Positions 9,587-18,097 are shown, numbered from the stretch's first letter. The stretch is DNA of 64,000 nucleotides from Shimia sp. Alg240-R146 (GCF_947331465.1 NZ_CAMZOK010000003.1:558001-622000); one strand, 5' to 3'. Notes: generated by a model from the letters alone, not told the origin. Translations and numbers: made by a program.

Positions 9587-9952
9587 TTACGCGGCCAGAG
9601 CTGCTTGCGCCTGCTCAACGATCGCGGTGAACGCGTCGGGCTCATGCACGGCCAGATCGGCCAGAACCTTACGGTCCACTTCGATGCCGGCCAGGTTCAG
9701 ACCATTGATGAAGCGGCTGTATGTCAGTGCTTCGTCATGCGCACGTACCGCAGCGTTGATACGCTGGATCCACAGTGCGCGGAAATTACGCTTACGATTC
9801 TTACGGTCGCGTGTTGCGTACTGGTTCGCCTTATCGACGGCCTGCGACGCTACCTTGAACGTATTTTTGCGACGACCATAATAACCTTTGGCGGCTTTGA
9901 TGATCTTCTTGTGACGGGCGTGGGTTACGGTTCCACCTTTAACGCGGGACAT
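9587..9952 (-). CDS. rplT: 50S ribosomal protein L20
   Basis: Large-subunit ribosomal protein of 121 residues, basic, with the characteristic opening [19 protein letters not shown] and [10 protein letters not shown]. It is needed early in 50S assembly. It follows rpmI by 14 bases in the conserved L35-L20 pair; infC is not adjacent here, so the usual IF3-L35-L20 operon is split. Confidence 0.99.
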   Translation of the reverse strand: MSRVKGGTVTHARHKKIIKAAKGYYGRRKNTFKVASQAVDKANQYATRDRKNRKRNFRALWIQRINAAVRAHDEALTYSRFINGLNLAGIEVDRKVLADLAVHEPDAFTAIVEQAQAALAA

Positions 9953-9966
9953 ATCTCAATCTCCTC

Positions 9967-10167
9967 TTAGCGATCGTAGGGCATGAAGCCCTTGACGATT
10001 TTTGCGTCGGGGGCGGACAGAGTAGTCGTGCCACGAGCGTTACGAATAAATTTGCGAGTGCGTTTGATCATGCCGTGGCGTTTACCCGCCTGGCCTGCCA
10101 AAACTTTGCCGGTCGCAGTGACCTTAAAGCGCTTTTTGGCGCTCGACTTCGTCTTCATCTTAGGCAT
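9967..10167 (-). CDS. rpmI: 50S ribosomal protein L35
   Basis: Small basic ribosomal protein of 66 residues ([20 protein letters not shown]), full length. First gene of a two-gene transcript with rplT, served by a clear promoter about 80 bases upstream. Confidence 0.99.
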   Translation of the reverse strand: MPKMKTKSSAKKRFKVTATGKVLAGQAGKRHGMIKRTRKFIRNARGTTTLSAPDAKIVKGFMPYDR

Positions 10168-10245
10168 TTCCGTCTCCTTTAGTATTCGGTCGGTGACAAA
10201 CGCGACTCGGCATGCCTTTCAGGCCGGTCGCGCGAATAGAGGCGC

Positions 10246-10274
10246 CGTATAGTCCGCCTTTTCTGACTCTGCAA
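10246..10274 (-). promoter_or_regulatory. Sigma-70-like promoter for rpmI-rplT
   Basis: On the minus strand TTGCAG (10269-10274) and TATACG (10246-10251) are separated by exactly 17 bases. It faces rpmI with a leader of about 70 bases, long enough for L20-type autoregulation, though no specific structure was identified. Confidence 0.7.
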
Positions 10275-10307
10275 GCGATTAATGCGGCTTTTTCCAGTGC
10301 CCGTTCG

Positions 10308-10535
10308 TCAGGAATGCATCATATAGGCAATCACGCGCACAATCACATTGGGCAACTCGGCAATCGAGTATCTGGACGGATCGAGAATCCACCCGGTCGC
10401 CAGAATCGATGCCGCCAGAATGAACGCCGCCATCGCCTTGGTCGGGCGCCGTTCATCGGCATAGCCAGACAACATTGCCGGTATGGAAAACAGCCCGATC
10501 AAGGCGCCGATCGCGATCAGATAGTCAGTGGTCAT
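10308..10535 (-). CDS. Small two-helix membrane protein of unknown function
   Basis: 75 residues with three hydrophobic stretches: 5-25 (LIAIGALIGLFSIPAMLSGY), about 33-50 and about 62-73. The segment YADERRPTKAMAAF between the first two would be a cytoplasmic positively charged loop. I recognise it as a type of small conserved protein frequent in Rhodobacterales, with no known role. It lies 38 bases downstream of pyk on the same strand and could be its last gene. Confidence 0.65.
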   Translation of the reverse strand: MTTDYLIAIGALIGLFSIPAMLSGYADERRPTKAMAAFILAASILATGWILDPSRYSIAELPNVIVRVIAYMMHS

Positions 10536-10572
10536 AGTATCGTATGGTTACCCCGGCTGGTCCGGGCACACG

Positions 10573-12018
10573 CTACTCTTCTTCCATGTTGAAAATCAAA
10601 CGCTCTTCACAAGGGGCCACACGCAGAATGTTTGTTGTGCCCGGCACGTTGAACGGAAGACCCGCTGTAACCACAATCTGATCATCGTTGGTGGCGTAGC
10701 CAAGATCCCGCGCGGCACGCGCCGAGGCCACAACCGCCATTTTGAACCGCGACACATCGGAGACGATCACACAGTTCGTGCCCCAGCTCAGCGCCAGCCG
10801 CCGCGACGTGCCCCGCAGGGACGTCATCGCGATGATCGGCACCCGTGGGCGCTCACGCGCAATCAACAATGCTGTGGTGCCGGACTGGCTAAAGCAACAG
10901 ATCGCGGCCACTTCGGTGGTTTCCGCGATTTCCCGCGCGGCTGACACGATGGCATCCGCCACGGTCGAGCGTGGTGCGCTACGGCTGGCTTCGATGATCT
11001 CGCGATAGGTCGGGTCGCTTTCCACCTCGACCGCCACGTCGTTCATCGTGGTCACTGCTTCGACCGGATACTGGCCGGCAGCTGATTCCGCTGACAACAT
11101 AATGGCGTCCGCGCCTTCGTAGATCGCGGTGGCCACGTCGCTCACCTCGGCTCGGGTCGGCATTGGGCTTTCGATCATGCTTTCCAACATCTGTGTGGCC
11201 ACGATCACCGGCTTGGCCGCCTGACGGCATTTGCGCACCAGACGTTTCTGGATCGGCGGCACCGCACTGACCGGCAGTTCCACACCCAGATCACCGCGCG
11301 CCACCATGATGCCGTCGCTGGCCTTCAGGATTTCGCCAAAGCTTTCGACTGCGGCAGGTTTTTCAATCTTGGACAGGATCGCCGCCCGCCCCTGCGCCAG
11401 CCCGCGCGCTTCTTCGACATCTTCTGGGCGCTGCACAAACGACAACGCCAGCCAATCAACGCCAAGACCGCACACAAACTCCAGGTCGTCACGGTCCTTT
11501 TCCGACAACGCCGCCAGCGGCAATACCACGTCGGGAACGTTCACGCCTTTGCGGTTGGAAATCGTCCCGCCAATTGTCACGCTGCAGTCCGCATAATCGT
11601 CCCCGCAAGCGTCCACTTTCAAACGGATCTTCCCGTCGTTGACCAGAAGGTTCGATCCCGCCTCCAGCGCGGCAAAAATTTCGGGGTGGGGCAAGCACAC
11701 GCGCGTGATGTCGCCCTCGGCTTCGTCCAGATCAAGCCGGAACTTCGCGCCTTCAACCAGCTCTTCCTCACCGTTGGCAAACACGCCAACACGCAACTTC
11801 GGCCCCTGAAGGTCCGCCAGAATGGCAATCGGGCTTTGCAGGTCTTTTTCGACCTGCCGGATAATACGGTGCTTTTCGCGGATTTCGTCATGACTGCCGT
11901 GACTCATGTTCAGACGGAAAACGTCCGCCCCGGCCTCGTGCAATCCACGGATCATGTCATAGGTTTCCGACGCTGGGCCCAGCGTCGCCACGATCTTTAC
12001 GTTTCTCAGTCGTCTCAT
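10573..12018 (-). CDS. pyk: Pyruvate kinase
   Basis: Converts phosphoenolpyruvate and ADP to pyruvate and ATP. 481 residues, full length. The family active-site signature is present (ILSKIEKPAAVESFGEI, then DGIMVARGDLGVELP), with the catalytic Lys in SKIEKP and the Mg-binding Glu/Asp. The C-terminal allosteric domain carries TALLIARERPRVPIIAMTS. The promoter contains a LacI-type palindrome (12091-12106), so control by a central-carbon regulator such as CceR/PckR is likely. The gene diverges from the N-formylglutamate amidohydrolase gene. Confidence 0.98.
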   Translation of the reverse strand: MRRLRNVKIVATLGPASETYDMIRGLHEAGADVFRLNMSHGSHDEIREKHRIIRQVEKDLQSPIAILADLQGPKLRVGVFANGEEELVEGAKFRLDLDEAEGDITRVCLPHPEIFAALEAGSNLLVNDGKIRLKVDACGDDYADCSVTIGGTISNRKGVNVPDVVLPLAALSEKDRDDLEFVCGLGVDWLALSFVQRPEDVEEARGLAQGRAAILSKIEKPAAVESFGEILKASDGIMVARGDLGVELPVSAVPPIQKRLVRKCRQAAKPVIVATQMLESMIESPMPTRAEVSDVATAIYEGADAIMLSAESAAGQYPVEAVTTMNDVAVEVESDPTYREIIEASRSAPRSTVADAIVSAAREIAETTEVAAICCFSQSGTTALLIARERPRVPIIAMTSLRGTSRRLALSWGTNCVIVSDVSRFKMAVVASARAARDLGYATNDDQIVVTAGLPFNVPGTTNILRVAPCEERLIFNMEEE

Positions 12019-12083
12019 AATGTCATCATCCCCGAACTGGCGTCTTACCCTTAGGTGACCCTGCTACATCGCTCTTGCCGACC

Positions 12084-12112
12084 CCGATACTTGTTAACGC
12101 TAACAAAAGCAA
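12084..12112 (-). promoter_or_regulatory. pyk promoter with embedded LacI-type operator
   Basis: On the minus strand TTGCTT (12107-12112) and TATCGG (12084-12089) are 17 bases apart. The spacer is almost entirely filled by the inverted repeat TTGTTA-N4-TAACAA (12091-12106) with a central CG, the hallmark of LacI/GalR-family sites. A repressor bound here would block RNA polymerase directly. Confidence 0.65.
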
Positions 12113-12179
12113 CATTCAGCGGCCGGATTTCCTTTCGAATTGAACTGGATTAGATGTGTATCAAACCAATGACAGGCCC

Positions 12180-12923
12180 ATGACAAACACATCTTTCTCC
12201 ATCTACGGCGCAGACCGTCCCGCCCGCTGGCTGATCACCTGTGATCATGCCTCCAATTCCGTGCCCGCCGATATCAATGGCGGCGATCTCGGCATTGGTG
12301 CGGACAACATGTCCCGCCACATCGCGTTTGACGTTGGCATCAAAGGCACCTCGCAACGCCTCGGAGAGCTGCTGGACGCGCCGGTGATCTGCTCCAACTT
12401 TTCCCGTCTGGTGATTGACCCCAACCGCGGCATGGATGATCCGACCTTGGTCATGCGCCTGTATGACGGCACCATCATTCCCGCCAATCGTCATGTGGAC
12501 GACCCCGAAATCGCCCGCCGCGTCGACACTCTTTATCGCCCCTATCATGAGGCGCTGGAAAGCCTTGCAGCCGCGCGGGACAACGTAATCGTTGTCGCCA
12601 TGCACAGCTTTTCCCCCAAACTCAACGGCCGCGCCCCGCGCCCGTGGGAAATCGGCATCCTCTATTCGCGCACCTTTCAAGACTTCAGCCACGCCCTGCT
12701 GGCCCGCCTGCGCCGCGAGACCGACCTGACCGTTGGCGAAAACGTGCCTTATGACGGCCATCTGCCAGGTGACAGCATCGACCAACACGCCCTGCGCCAA
12801 GGCCGCCTGAACACGCTTGTCGAGCTGCGCAACGACGAAATCGAAACGCCCGAAGGGCAAGCAGCATGGGCGGAACGCCTTGCGCCAATTCTGACCGAAG
12901 CGCTGGCGGAAAGCGGCTTATAA
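12180..12923 (+). CDS. N-formylglutamate amidohydrolase family protein
   Basis: 247 residues. Family members hydrolyse N-formyl-L-glutamate in the last step of one histidine degradation route; relatives act on other N-acyl amino acids. The N-terminal LITCDHASNSVP and the central VIVVAMHSFSP, with their conserved His and Asp residues, fit a zinc-dependent carboxypeptidase-like fold. I use the ATG at 12180 rather than the GTG eight codons earlier, which lacks a ribosome-binding site. No hut genes are nearby, so the substrate is open. It is divergent from pyk. Confidence 0.88.
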   Translation: MTNTSFSIYGADRPARWLITCDHASNSVPADINGGDLGIGADNMSRHIAFDVGIKGTSQRLGELLDAPVICSNFSRLVIDPNRGMDDPTLVMRLYDGTIIPANRHVDDPEIARRVDTLYRPYHEALESLAAARDNVIVVAMHSFSPKLNGRAPRPWEIGILYSRTFQDFSHALLARLRRETDLTVGENVPYDGHLPGDSIDQHALRQGRLNTLVELRNDEIETPEGQAAWAERLAPILTEALAESGL

Positions 12924-13007
12924 TCCTGCAAAATCAATGTCGTCTTTCTTGCCAACACAAGGTCAAATACCCATATATTTGGTGACCCTTTGGAAAGGAG
13001 ATCACTC

Positions 13008-13247
13008 ATGACAATCGCCACTCTTACTGCTTTCTTCGGCTGGATGACCGTAATCCATTTCGCGGTTCTGATCTTCGCCGCCGTGGTAATCTACGCGCTC
13101 GGCGACTGGGCCACAGGGCTTCACGCCCGCATGTTCGGCCTCAAACAAGAGGCCGCACGCCAGACCTTCTATAACTGGCTCGCCTTCTACAAACTTCTGA
13201 TCTTTGTTTTCGCCCTCGTACCGTGGCTCGCGCTCAAGATCATGTGA
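13008..13247 (+). CDS. Small membrane protein (DUF6868-like)
   Basis: 79 residues with a strong AAGGAG ribosome-binding site before the ATG. Two hydrophobic segments (about 12-32 and 58-77) flank an amphipathic middle (GDWATGLHARMFGLKQEAARQ) that is well conserved in this family of small inner-membrane proteins. Function unknown. It precedes the DUF1244 gene by 63 bases and may share a transcript with it. Confidence 0.75.
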   Translation: MTIATLTAFFGWMTVIHFAVLIFAAVVIYALGDWATGLHARMFGLKQEAARQTFYNWLAFYKLLIFVFALVPWLALKIM

Positions 13248-13310
13248 CGCCGCTTGCCCCCGCGCCGACGGATTGCTAGGCCTAAGCCAAGCCAGTCGCA
13301 GGAGGACCCC

Positions 13311-13625
13311 ATGGACAAGCAAACCCAGATCGAACTCGAAGCCGCCGCCTTCCGCACTCTGCGCGAGCATCTGATGGACAAGCGCACCGATGTGCAAAAC
13401 ATCGACATGATGAACCTCGCCGGGTTTTGCCGCAATTGCCTGTCGCGTTGGTATCAAGAGGCCGCAAACGCGCGCGGTATCGAGATGGACAAAAACCAAG
13501 CCCGTGAGATTTTCTACGGCATGACAATGGACGAATGGAAATCCACCTATCAAACCGACGCCAGCCCACAAAAGCAGGTCGAATTTGAGGTCGCTTTCAA
13601 AGAAAACGTCGGCGGAAAAGACTAA
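13311..13625 (+). CDS. DUF1244 family protein
   Basis: 104-residue soluble protein with the family core LAGFCRNCLSRWYQEAANAR and QAREIFYGMTMDEWK. The close Cys pair (FCRNC) could bind a metal or be redox active. The ATG at 13311 has a consensus AGGAGG six bases before it. The family is widespread in Alphaproteobacteria and has no assigned function. Confidence 0.9.
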   Translation: MDKQTQIELEAAAFRTLREHLMDKRTDVQNIDMMNLAGFCRNCLSRWYQEAANARGIEMDKNQAREIFYGMTMDEWKSTYQTDASPQKQVEFEVAFKENVGGKD

Positions 13626-13704
13626 TCAGCCAACACATTGCAGCCACATTTGCCGCAATTGTTTCCAATTTAGCTCCAATTTTCGGTAAATTTGGCCGGT
13701 AGGT

Positions 13705-13733
13705 CTGCCCCTAATTTCAGGCTTTAGGGGCAG
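13705..13733 (+). promoter_or_regulatory. Hairpin enclosing the RTX gene ribosome-binding site
   Basis: A perfect 10-bp stem, CTGCCCCTAA (13705-13714) pairing with TTAGGGGCAG (13724-13733), ends three bases before the ATG at 13737. The Shine-Dalgarno AGGGG is wholly inside the 3' arm. This would hide the start until the stem opens, as in an RNA thermometer or a translational switch. Confidence 0.65.
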
Positions 13734-13736
13734 AAA

Positions 13737-15398
13737 ATGATTGGCTTATTGGCACTTGCAACAGTGGTCGGCGGAAGCGTCTTGATTTCGACGCTCGAAG
13801 CTGAAGATGAGATTTCGTCCGCAACCGATACAGACGCCCCGGATCCCGATCCGGAAGATCTTCCTATTGCCGATGTGTCCGTACTGATTGACGGCACCAC
13901 CGCCGACGACACGCTTTCGGGCGGTGATGCAAACGACACCATCAACGGCGGCGGTGGCAACGATTGGATCCTCTCGGGCGGCGGCAACGACTCTGTCTCC
14001 GGCGGCGCTGATGATGACCGCATCGCCCTGGGTGGCGGCAGCGACATATACGGCGGTGACGGCGTGGACGAGTCCGGCAACGACACCGTGCGTGGCGGCA
14101 GCGGCAATGACTGGCTCTTTGACGTCACAGGCGCCGACACGCTTTTGGGTGGCCTGAACGAAGACACGTTGATCGGCGCGCAATCCGGCGTGCTGGATGA
14201 CGAGGCCGACCTGCTGGGCGGCGGCTATGGCGACGACGTAATTCTTGGTGACAATGGCGACACCATCAACGGCGGCGAAGGCGTGGACACCTTTGGCATC
14301 GGCTTTGAATTTGGCCAGGGCTTTGATGCGGTGACCATCACCGATTTTGAATCCACCACCGAGGCCCTGACCCTCGCGGTCACCGGTGACATCGTTCCCG
14401 GTTCGCTGGAATGGTCCGTCAGCCTTGACGAGGCCACCGGCATCGCCACCATCGACATTTGGGGCAACGAAGACACCGGCAGCGGCCCTGTCGCCCTGCC
14501 TCCCGAAACCGTTCTGATTTTGGAGAACATGGACGCGGCCAGCGTGGCTGCCCTCAACCTCCTGTTTGCCGACGATCTTTCCGAGGTGGAATCCGGCACT
14601 GCGCCCGAAACCACTGAAGTGGCTCTCACAGATGGCGCCGATACACACACCGGCACAGATGCCGATGAAACTGTGCATGGCGGTGCTGGTGACGACACAC
14701 TCTCTGGCGGCGCTGGTGACGACGTGATCACCGCAGGCGACGGCAACGACAGCGTTGACGGCGGCGAAGACGATGACCGCTTGGTTGCCGGCGATGGCAA
14801 CGACACCATTTCCGGCGGCGAAGGCGACGACACTGTGGTCGGCGGCGACGGCAACGACTTCTACGGCTATGACGGCGCAACCACCACTAACGAAGGCGGC
14901 GATGATCTTGTGCGCGGCGGTCAGGGCGATGACTGGCTGCAGGACGCCGAGGGCGCTGACACGCTCTATGGCGGCTTGGGCGACGACACGGTATCCGGTG
15001 CTGACGTTGATGTCTTTGATGCCGAGGCAGACTGGGTCAGCGGCGGCTACGGCAACGACGTTGTGGTGGGTGACAACGGCGACACGCTTGTCGGCGGAGA
15101 AGGTCATGATGAATTTGGTGTCGGCTTTGATTTCGGCGCAGGATATGACGCGGTGACCATCACCGATCTGGACGCTGAAAACGAAGCCATCACCATCGCA
15201 ATTTCCAGCGATGCGGCAGTGGACAACATGGATTGGTCCGTCAGCTTTGATGCGGCCACTGGCATTGCCACCATCGATATCTGGGGCACCGAAGACAGCG
15301 GCTCAGGCCCCGTAGCGGTTCCTGCTGAGACGGTGCTTGTTCTTGAAGGCATGACCGCTGAGGACGTTGCCGCCCTGTCAATCGCCTTCAGCTACTGA
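13737..15398 (+). CDS. RTX-type calcium-binding repeat protein, internally duplicated
   Basis: 553 residues, very acidic. After a short N-terminal hydrophobic segment (MIGLLALATVVGGSVLIS) that could be a membrane anchor, there are many GGxGxD-type nonapeptide repeats that form calcium-bound beta-rolls. The protein consists of two homologous halves (about 45-285 and 300-553): each has repeats, then a block such as GYGDDVILGDNGDTINGGEG, then a beta domain ending VLILENMDAASVAALNL or VLVLEGMTAEDVAALSI. RTX proteins are usually exported by type I secretion; no secretion genes are adjacent. Probably a surface or secreted structural protein. Translation may be gated by the hairpin just upstream. 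Confidence 0.9.
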   Translation: MIGLLALATVVGGSVLISTLEAEDEISSATDTDAPDPDPEDLPIADVSVLIDGTTADDTLSGGDANDTINGGGGNDWILSGGGNDSVSGGADDDRIALGGGSDIYGGDGVDESGNDTVRGGSGNDWLFDVTGADTLLGGLNEDTLIGAQSGVLDDEADLLGGGYGDDVILGDNGDTINGGEGVDTFGIGFEFGQGFDAVTITDFESTTEALTLAVTGDIVPGSLEWSVSLDEATGIATIDIWGNEDTGSGPVALPPETVLILENMDAASVAALNLLFADDLSEVESGTAPETTEVALTDGADTHTGTDADETVHGGAGDDTLSGGAGDDVITAGDGNDSVDGGEDDDRLVAGDGNDTISGGEGDDTVVGGDGNDFYGYDGATTTNEGGDDLVRGGQGDDWLQDAEGADTLYGGLGDDTVSGADVDVFDAEADWVSGGYGNDVVVGDNGDTLVGGEGHDEFGVGFDFGAGYDAVTITDLDAENEAITIAISSDAAVDNMDWSVSFDAATGIATIDIWGTEDSGSGPVAVPAETVLVLEGMTAEDVAALSIAFSY

Positions 15399-15447
15399 CA
15401 GACCCGCGACCCTGCGCAGCACGCGGCAGCGTTTGGCAAACTCAAAC

Positions 15448-15478
15448 AAAAAAGGCGGGGAACACCTCGCCTTTTTTG
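15448..15478. terminator. Bidirectional terminator between RTX gene and dat
   Basis: Stem GGCGGGG/CCTCGCC with loop AACA, flanked by an A run on the left and a T run on the right, so it can stop both converging transcripts. Confidence 0.88.
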
Positions 15479-15493
15479 CGTTTTCACAAAGCT

Positions 15494-16354
15494 TTAGATC
15501 GCCGCTTTCAGGCTCTCATCCAGATAGATCTCGCGCAGACGCGTCGCAATCGGCCCCGGAGTGCCTTCGCCCAGCGCCACACCGTCGATCTCCACCACCG
15601 GCATAACAAACGCACTGGCCGAGGTGGTAAACGCCTCATCCGCACCCTGCGCTTCTTCAATGGTGAACAGCCGCTCCTCGATCTTGAGCTGCGCCTCAGC
15701 CGCCATGCGCAACACAGCCTTGCGGGTGATCCCGTGCAGGATGTCGTTGGACAAAGGCCGCGTCACGATCACACCGTCTTTGACGAAATAGGCGTTGTTG
15801 GACGTGCCCTCGGTCACATGGCCATCCTCAACCAGCCACGCATCATCGCAGCCCGCTTTCTTGGCCATCATCTTGCCCATCGACGGATAGAGCAGCTGCA
15901 CCGTCTTGATGTCACGTCGACCCCAACGGATGTCCTCAATCGAAATGATCTTTGCACCCTTCTTGGCCGCAGGGCTGTCCGCCAGACCCGGCTTGTTCTG
16001 CGTGAACAACACAATCGACGGCGGTGTGTCCTCAGACGGGAACACAAAGTCCCGGTCGCCATCGCTGCCGCGTGTGACCTGCAGATACACCAGCCCCTCA
16101 ACGATGCCGTTGTCCGCGACCAGCTTGCGATGGATCGCCAACAACTCGTCTTTGGTGCATGGCTCTGCCATCTCCAATTCATCAAGCGAGCGTTTCAGGC
16201 GCACTGCGTGACCTTCGAAATCAATCAGCTTACCGTCCAGCACAGACGTCACCTCATAGACCGCGTCCGCCATCAGGAAGCCCCTGTCGAAAATCGAAAT
16301 CTTGGCGTCTTCTTCCGGCAGGTACTCGCCATTGACATAAACGGTGCGGCTCAT
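15494..16354 (-). CDS. dat: D-amino acid aminotransferase
   Basis: PLP enzyme of fold type IV, 286 residues, normal length for D-amino acid transaminases. It moves the amino group from D-amino acids to 2-oxoglutarate, producing D-glutamate. The PLP-binding lysine is K150 in GRRDIKTVQLL and the cofactor-binding Glu is in VTEGTSNNAYF (E182). The N-terminal DRGFLMADAVYEVTSV is typical of this group. It is the last gene of a leftward run with a cysteine hydrolase, dgcA and dgcN. Its expected product D-glutamate is the substrate of DgcN, so the gene order makes biochemical sense. Branched-chain aminotransferase relatives share the fold, but the context favours the D-specific enzyme. Confidence 0.9.
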   Translation of the reverse strand: MSRTVYVNGEYLPEEDAKISIFDRGFLMADAVYEVTSVLDGKLIDFEGHAVRLKRSLDELEMAEPCTKDELLAIHRKLVADNGIVEGLVYLQVTRGSDGDRDFVFPSEDTPPSIVLFTQNKPGLADSPAAKKGAKIISIEDIRWGRRDIKTVQLLYPSMGKMMAKKAGCDDAWLVEDGHVTEGTSNNAYFVKDGVIVTRPLSNDILHGITRKAVLRMAAEAQLKIEERLFTIEEAQGADEAFTTSASAFVMPVVEIDGVALGEGTPGPIATRLREIYLDESLKAAI

Positions 16355-16396
16355 CTGATCATCCTTCCTGTCTCAATTGCCCTTGATGTGCGGTAT

Positions 16397-17029
16397 TCAC
16401 ACGGATTTCGCAACGGCTTTCATTGCCGCAACAGTTTCATCCAACCCGCGCCGCGCGCCGGTCTGTAGATATTCCATCGCCACCAGCGACGCCTCATGGG
16501 CGGTCTCACTTGACCCACCAACACAGTCCTCGATCACACGGCAAAAATAATCGTGCTGATGCCCGTCGACGAATGTGTAGTGCACGCAAACATCTGTCAG
16601 CCCGCCAACCATCAGCAACGTGTCGACCTTGAGCCCCTTCAACAGAATCTCAAAATCAGTCCCAAAGAACGCTGAATACCGCCGTTTCGGCACCACATAG
16701 TCCGTTGGCAAAACCCCCATCTGCTCCACTGCCAACGCGGTGTTGGGGTTGTCCTCAAGACAATGCACGTCTTCTTGCCCGTCCAGTTCGCGGCCAAAAT
16801 CCACCAGATCGGGACGGTGTACCTCTTGGATAAAAATCACCGGAATATCGCTGGCGCGCGCCGCATCAATCGCGGTGCGTGCTGCCAACATCCGATCGGC
16901 ATAGCCCGGCATATTGTCAATCGATCGCACTTCGCTGAAGTCGCGAAACGTGCTGGCCTGAATGTCGATCACAATCAGCGCTGCGCGCCCCTCAATCAGC
17001 TCGCGTTTGTTTGCTGCTGCGTTGGCCAT
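16397..17029 (-). CDS. Cysteine hydrolase of the isochorismatase superfamily
   Basis: 210 residues. The catalytic Asp-Lys-Cys triad of the family is intact: D22 (VIDIQ), K115 (VVPKRRYSAF) and C148 (LTDVCVHYT). The superfamily includes nicotinamidase, N-carbamoylsarcosine amidase and related amide hydrolases. The gene sits between dgcA and dat (18 and 42 bases to each), so it is almost certainly co-transcribed with them. N-acetyl-L-glutamate, the expected product of DgcA, must be deacetylated to give glutamate, and this enzyme could do that; that assignment is inference. A role on another small amide is possible. Confidence 0.88.
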   Translation of the reverse strand: MANAAANKRELIEGRAALIVIDIQASTFRDFSEVRSIDNMPGYADRMLAARTAIDAARASDIPVIFIQEVHRPDLVDFGRELDGQEDVHCLEDNPNTALAVEQMGVLPTDYVVPKRRYSAFFGTDFEILLKGLKVDTLLMVGGLTDVCVHYTFVDGHQHDYFCRVIEDCVGGSSETAHEASLVAMEYLQTGARRGLDETVAAMKAVAKSV

Positions 17030-17047
17030 ATCCGTCTCCCCAAAAAT

Positions 17048-18010
17048 TTAACCCCAAAGGGCTGCACTCGGAGGATGTACTCCCATGTCGTCAAACACCA
17101 AAGGCGTGTCGCGATCTTCCGCCAACAAAAGCGGCCCATCCAGATCTGTGACCATTGCCCCCTGCGCCACCAGCGTCGCGGGCGCCATCGCCAACGAACT
17201 GCCAACCATACAGCCGACCATGACCTTGTAGCCCTCGGCTAAAGCCGCTTCACGCAGTTTGAGCGCCTCAGTCAGCCCGCCTGTTTTGTCGAGCTTGATA
17301 TTCACCACATCGTACTTGCCCTTCAGCTTGGACAACGTCGAACAATCATGCGCGCTCTCATCAGCACAAACTGGCACCGGCCGCTCCATCCCGATCAAGG
17401 CATCGTCATCTCCCGCAGGCAACGGCTGCTCCACAAGCGCCACGCCAAGCCGCACCAGATGCGGTGCAAGATCGGCATAAACCTCGGCAGACCACCCCTC
17501 ATTGGCATCCACAATGATCGTCGACTTTGGCGCACCGGCGCGCACCGCCTCAAGCCGTGCCATGTCATCCGGCGTGCCCAACTTGATCTTCAACAAAGGG
17601 CGAAACGCGTTTTTGGCCGCTTGCGCCTGCATCTCGGCAGGCTCCGCCAACGACAGTGTATATGCGGTAACTTCGGGCTTTGGTGCAGGCAACCCAGCAA
17701 GCTCCCACGCCCGCTTTCCGGCTTTCTTGCACTCCAGATCCCAAAGCGCACAATCCAGCGCATTGCGCGCAGCGCCTGCAGGCAGGGTATACAGCCCGGC
17801 CCTTGTGACTGGGCCTTTGACACTTTCGATCAAGTCCGTAACGTTTTCTAACGTCTCGCCATAGCGCGCATAGGGCACGCATTCACCCCAACCGACATGC
17901 CCCTCATCCTCAACTTTCACGGTCAAAACCTTCGCCTCGGTCCGCGAACCGCGCGAAATGGTGAACACCTGCGCCAGCTTGAACACATCTCTCTCAACGG
18001 TGATCTGCAT
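17048..18010 (-). CDS. dgcA: N-acetyl-D-glutamate racemase (dipeptide-epimerase-like)
   Basis: 320-residue member of the enolase superfamily, muconate lactonising/dipeptide epimerase branch. The two catalytic lysines are visible as the KxK at K141-K143 (LLKIKLG) and K239 (VVNIKLDKTGG); metal ligands are D168 (IVDANEGW), E194 (LVEQPLP) and D217 (CADES). Proteins like this next to DgcN have been described as N-acetyl-glutamate racemases in the marine DgcN-DgcA D-glutamate pathway (established knowledge). An L-Ala-D/L-Glu dipeptide epimerase is the alternative, but the neighbouring dgcN argues for the first. Start ATG 18010. Confidence 0.86.
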   Translation of the reverse strand: MQITVERDVFKLAQVFTISRGSRTEAKVLTVKVEDEGHVGWGECVPYARYGETLENVTDLIESVKGPVTRAGLYTLPAGAARNALDCALWDLECKKAGKRAWELAGLPAPKPEVTAYTLSLAEPAEMQAQAAKNAFRPLLKIKLGTPDDMARLEAVRAGAPKSTIIVDANEGWSAEVYADLAPHLVRLGVALVEQPLPAGDDDALIGMERPVPVCADESAHDCSTLSKLKGKYDVVNIKLDKTGGLTEALKLREAALAEGYKVMVGCMVGSSLAMAPATLVAQGAMVTDLDGPLLLAEDRDTPLVFDDMGVHPPSAALWG

Positions 18011-18024
18011 GCGCCCGCTCCTTC

Positions 18025-18090
18025 TTTCTGGCCCTAAATACCCTGAGGGTAAGGTCCGGCACGGCCGGACCGAGGGGGCAAAGCCCCCTT
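18025..18090. repeat. Double hairpin between dgcN and dgcA
   Basis: A perfect hairpin GGTCCGGC-ACG-GCCGGACC (18053-18071) is followed directly by GGGGGC-AAA-GCCCCC (18074-18088). Together with the tttctggccctaaatac block it resembles the element at 3428-3484. In a transcript crossing from dgcN to dgcA it could attenuate or stabilise the message. Confidence 0.6.
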
Positions 18091-18097
18091 GATTGCT

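Noticed and set aside
13888-15100. Short regularly spaced DNA repeats that at first look like a CRISPR or tandem repeat array
   Set aside because: They are the codons of RTX nonapeptides, in frame and without unique spacers.
13746-15107. A 450-codon minus-strand frame opposite the RTX gene
   Set aside because: It is an antisense shadow of the repetitive GGxGxD codons and resembles no family.
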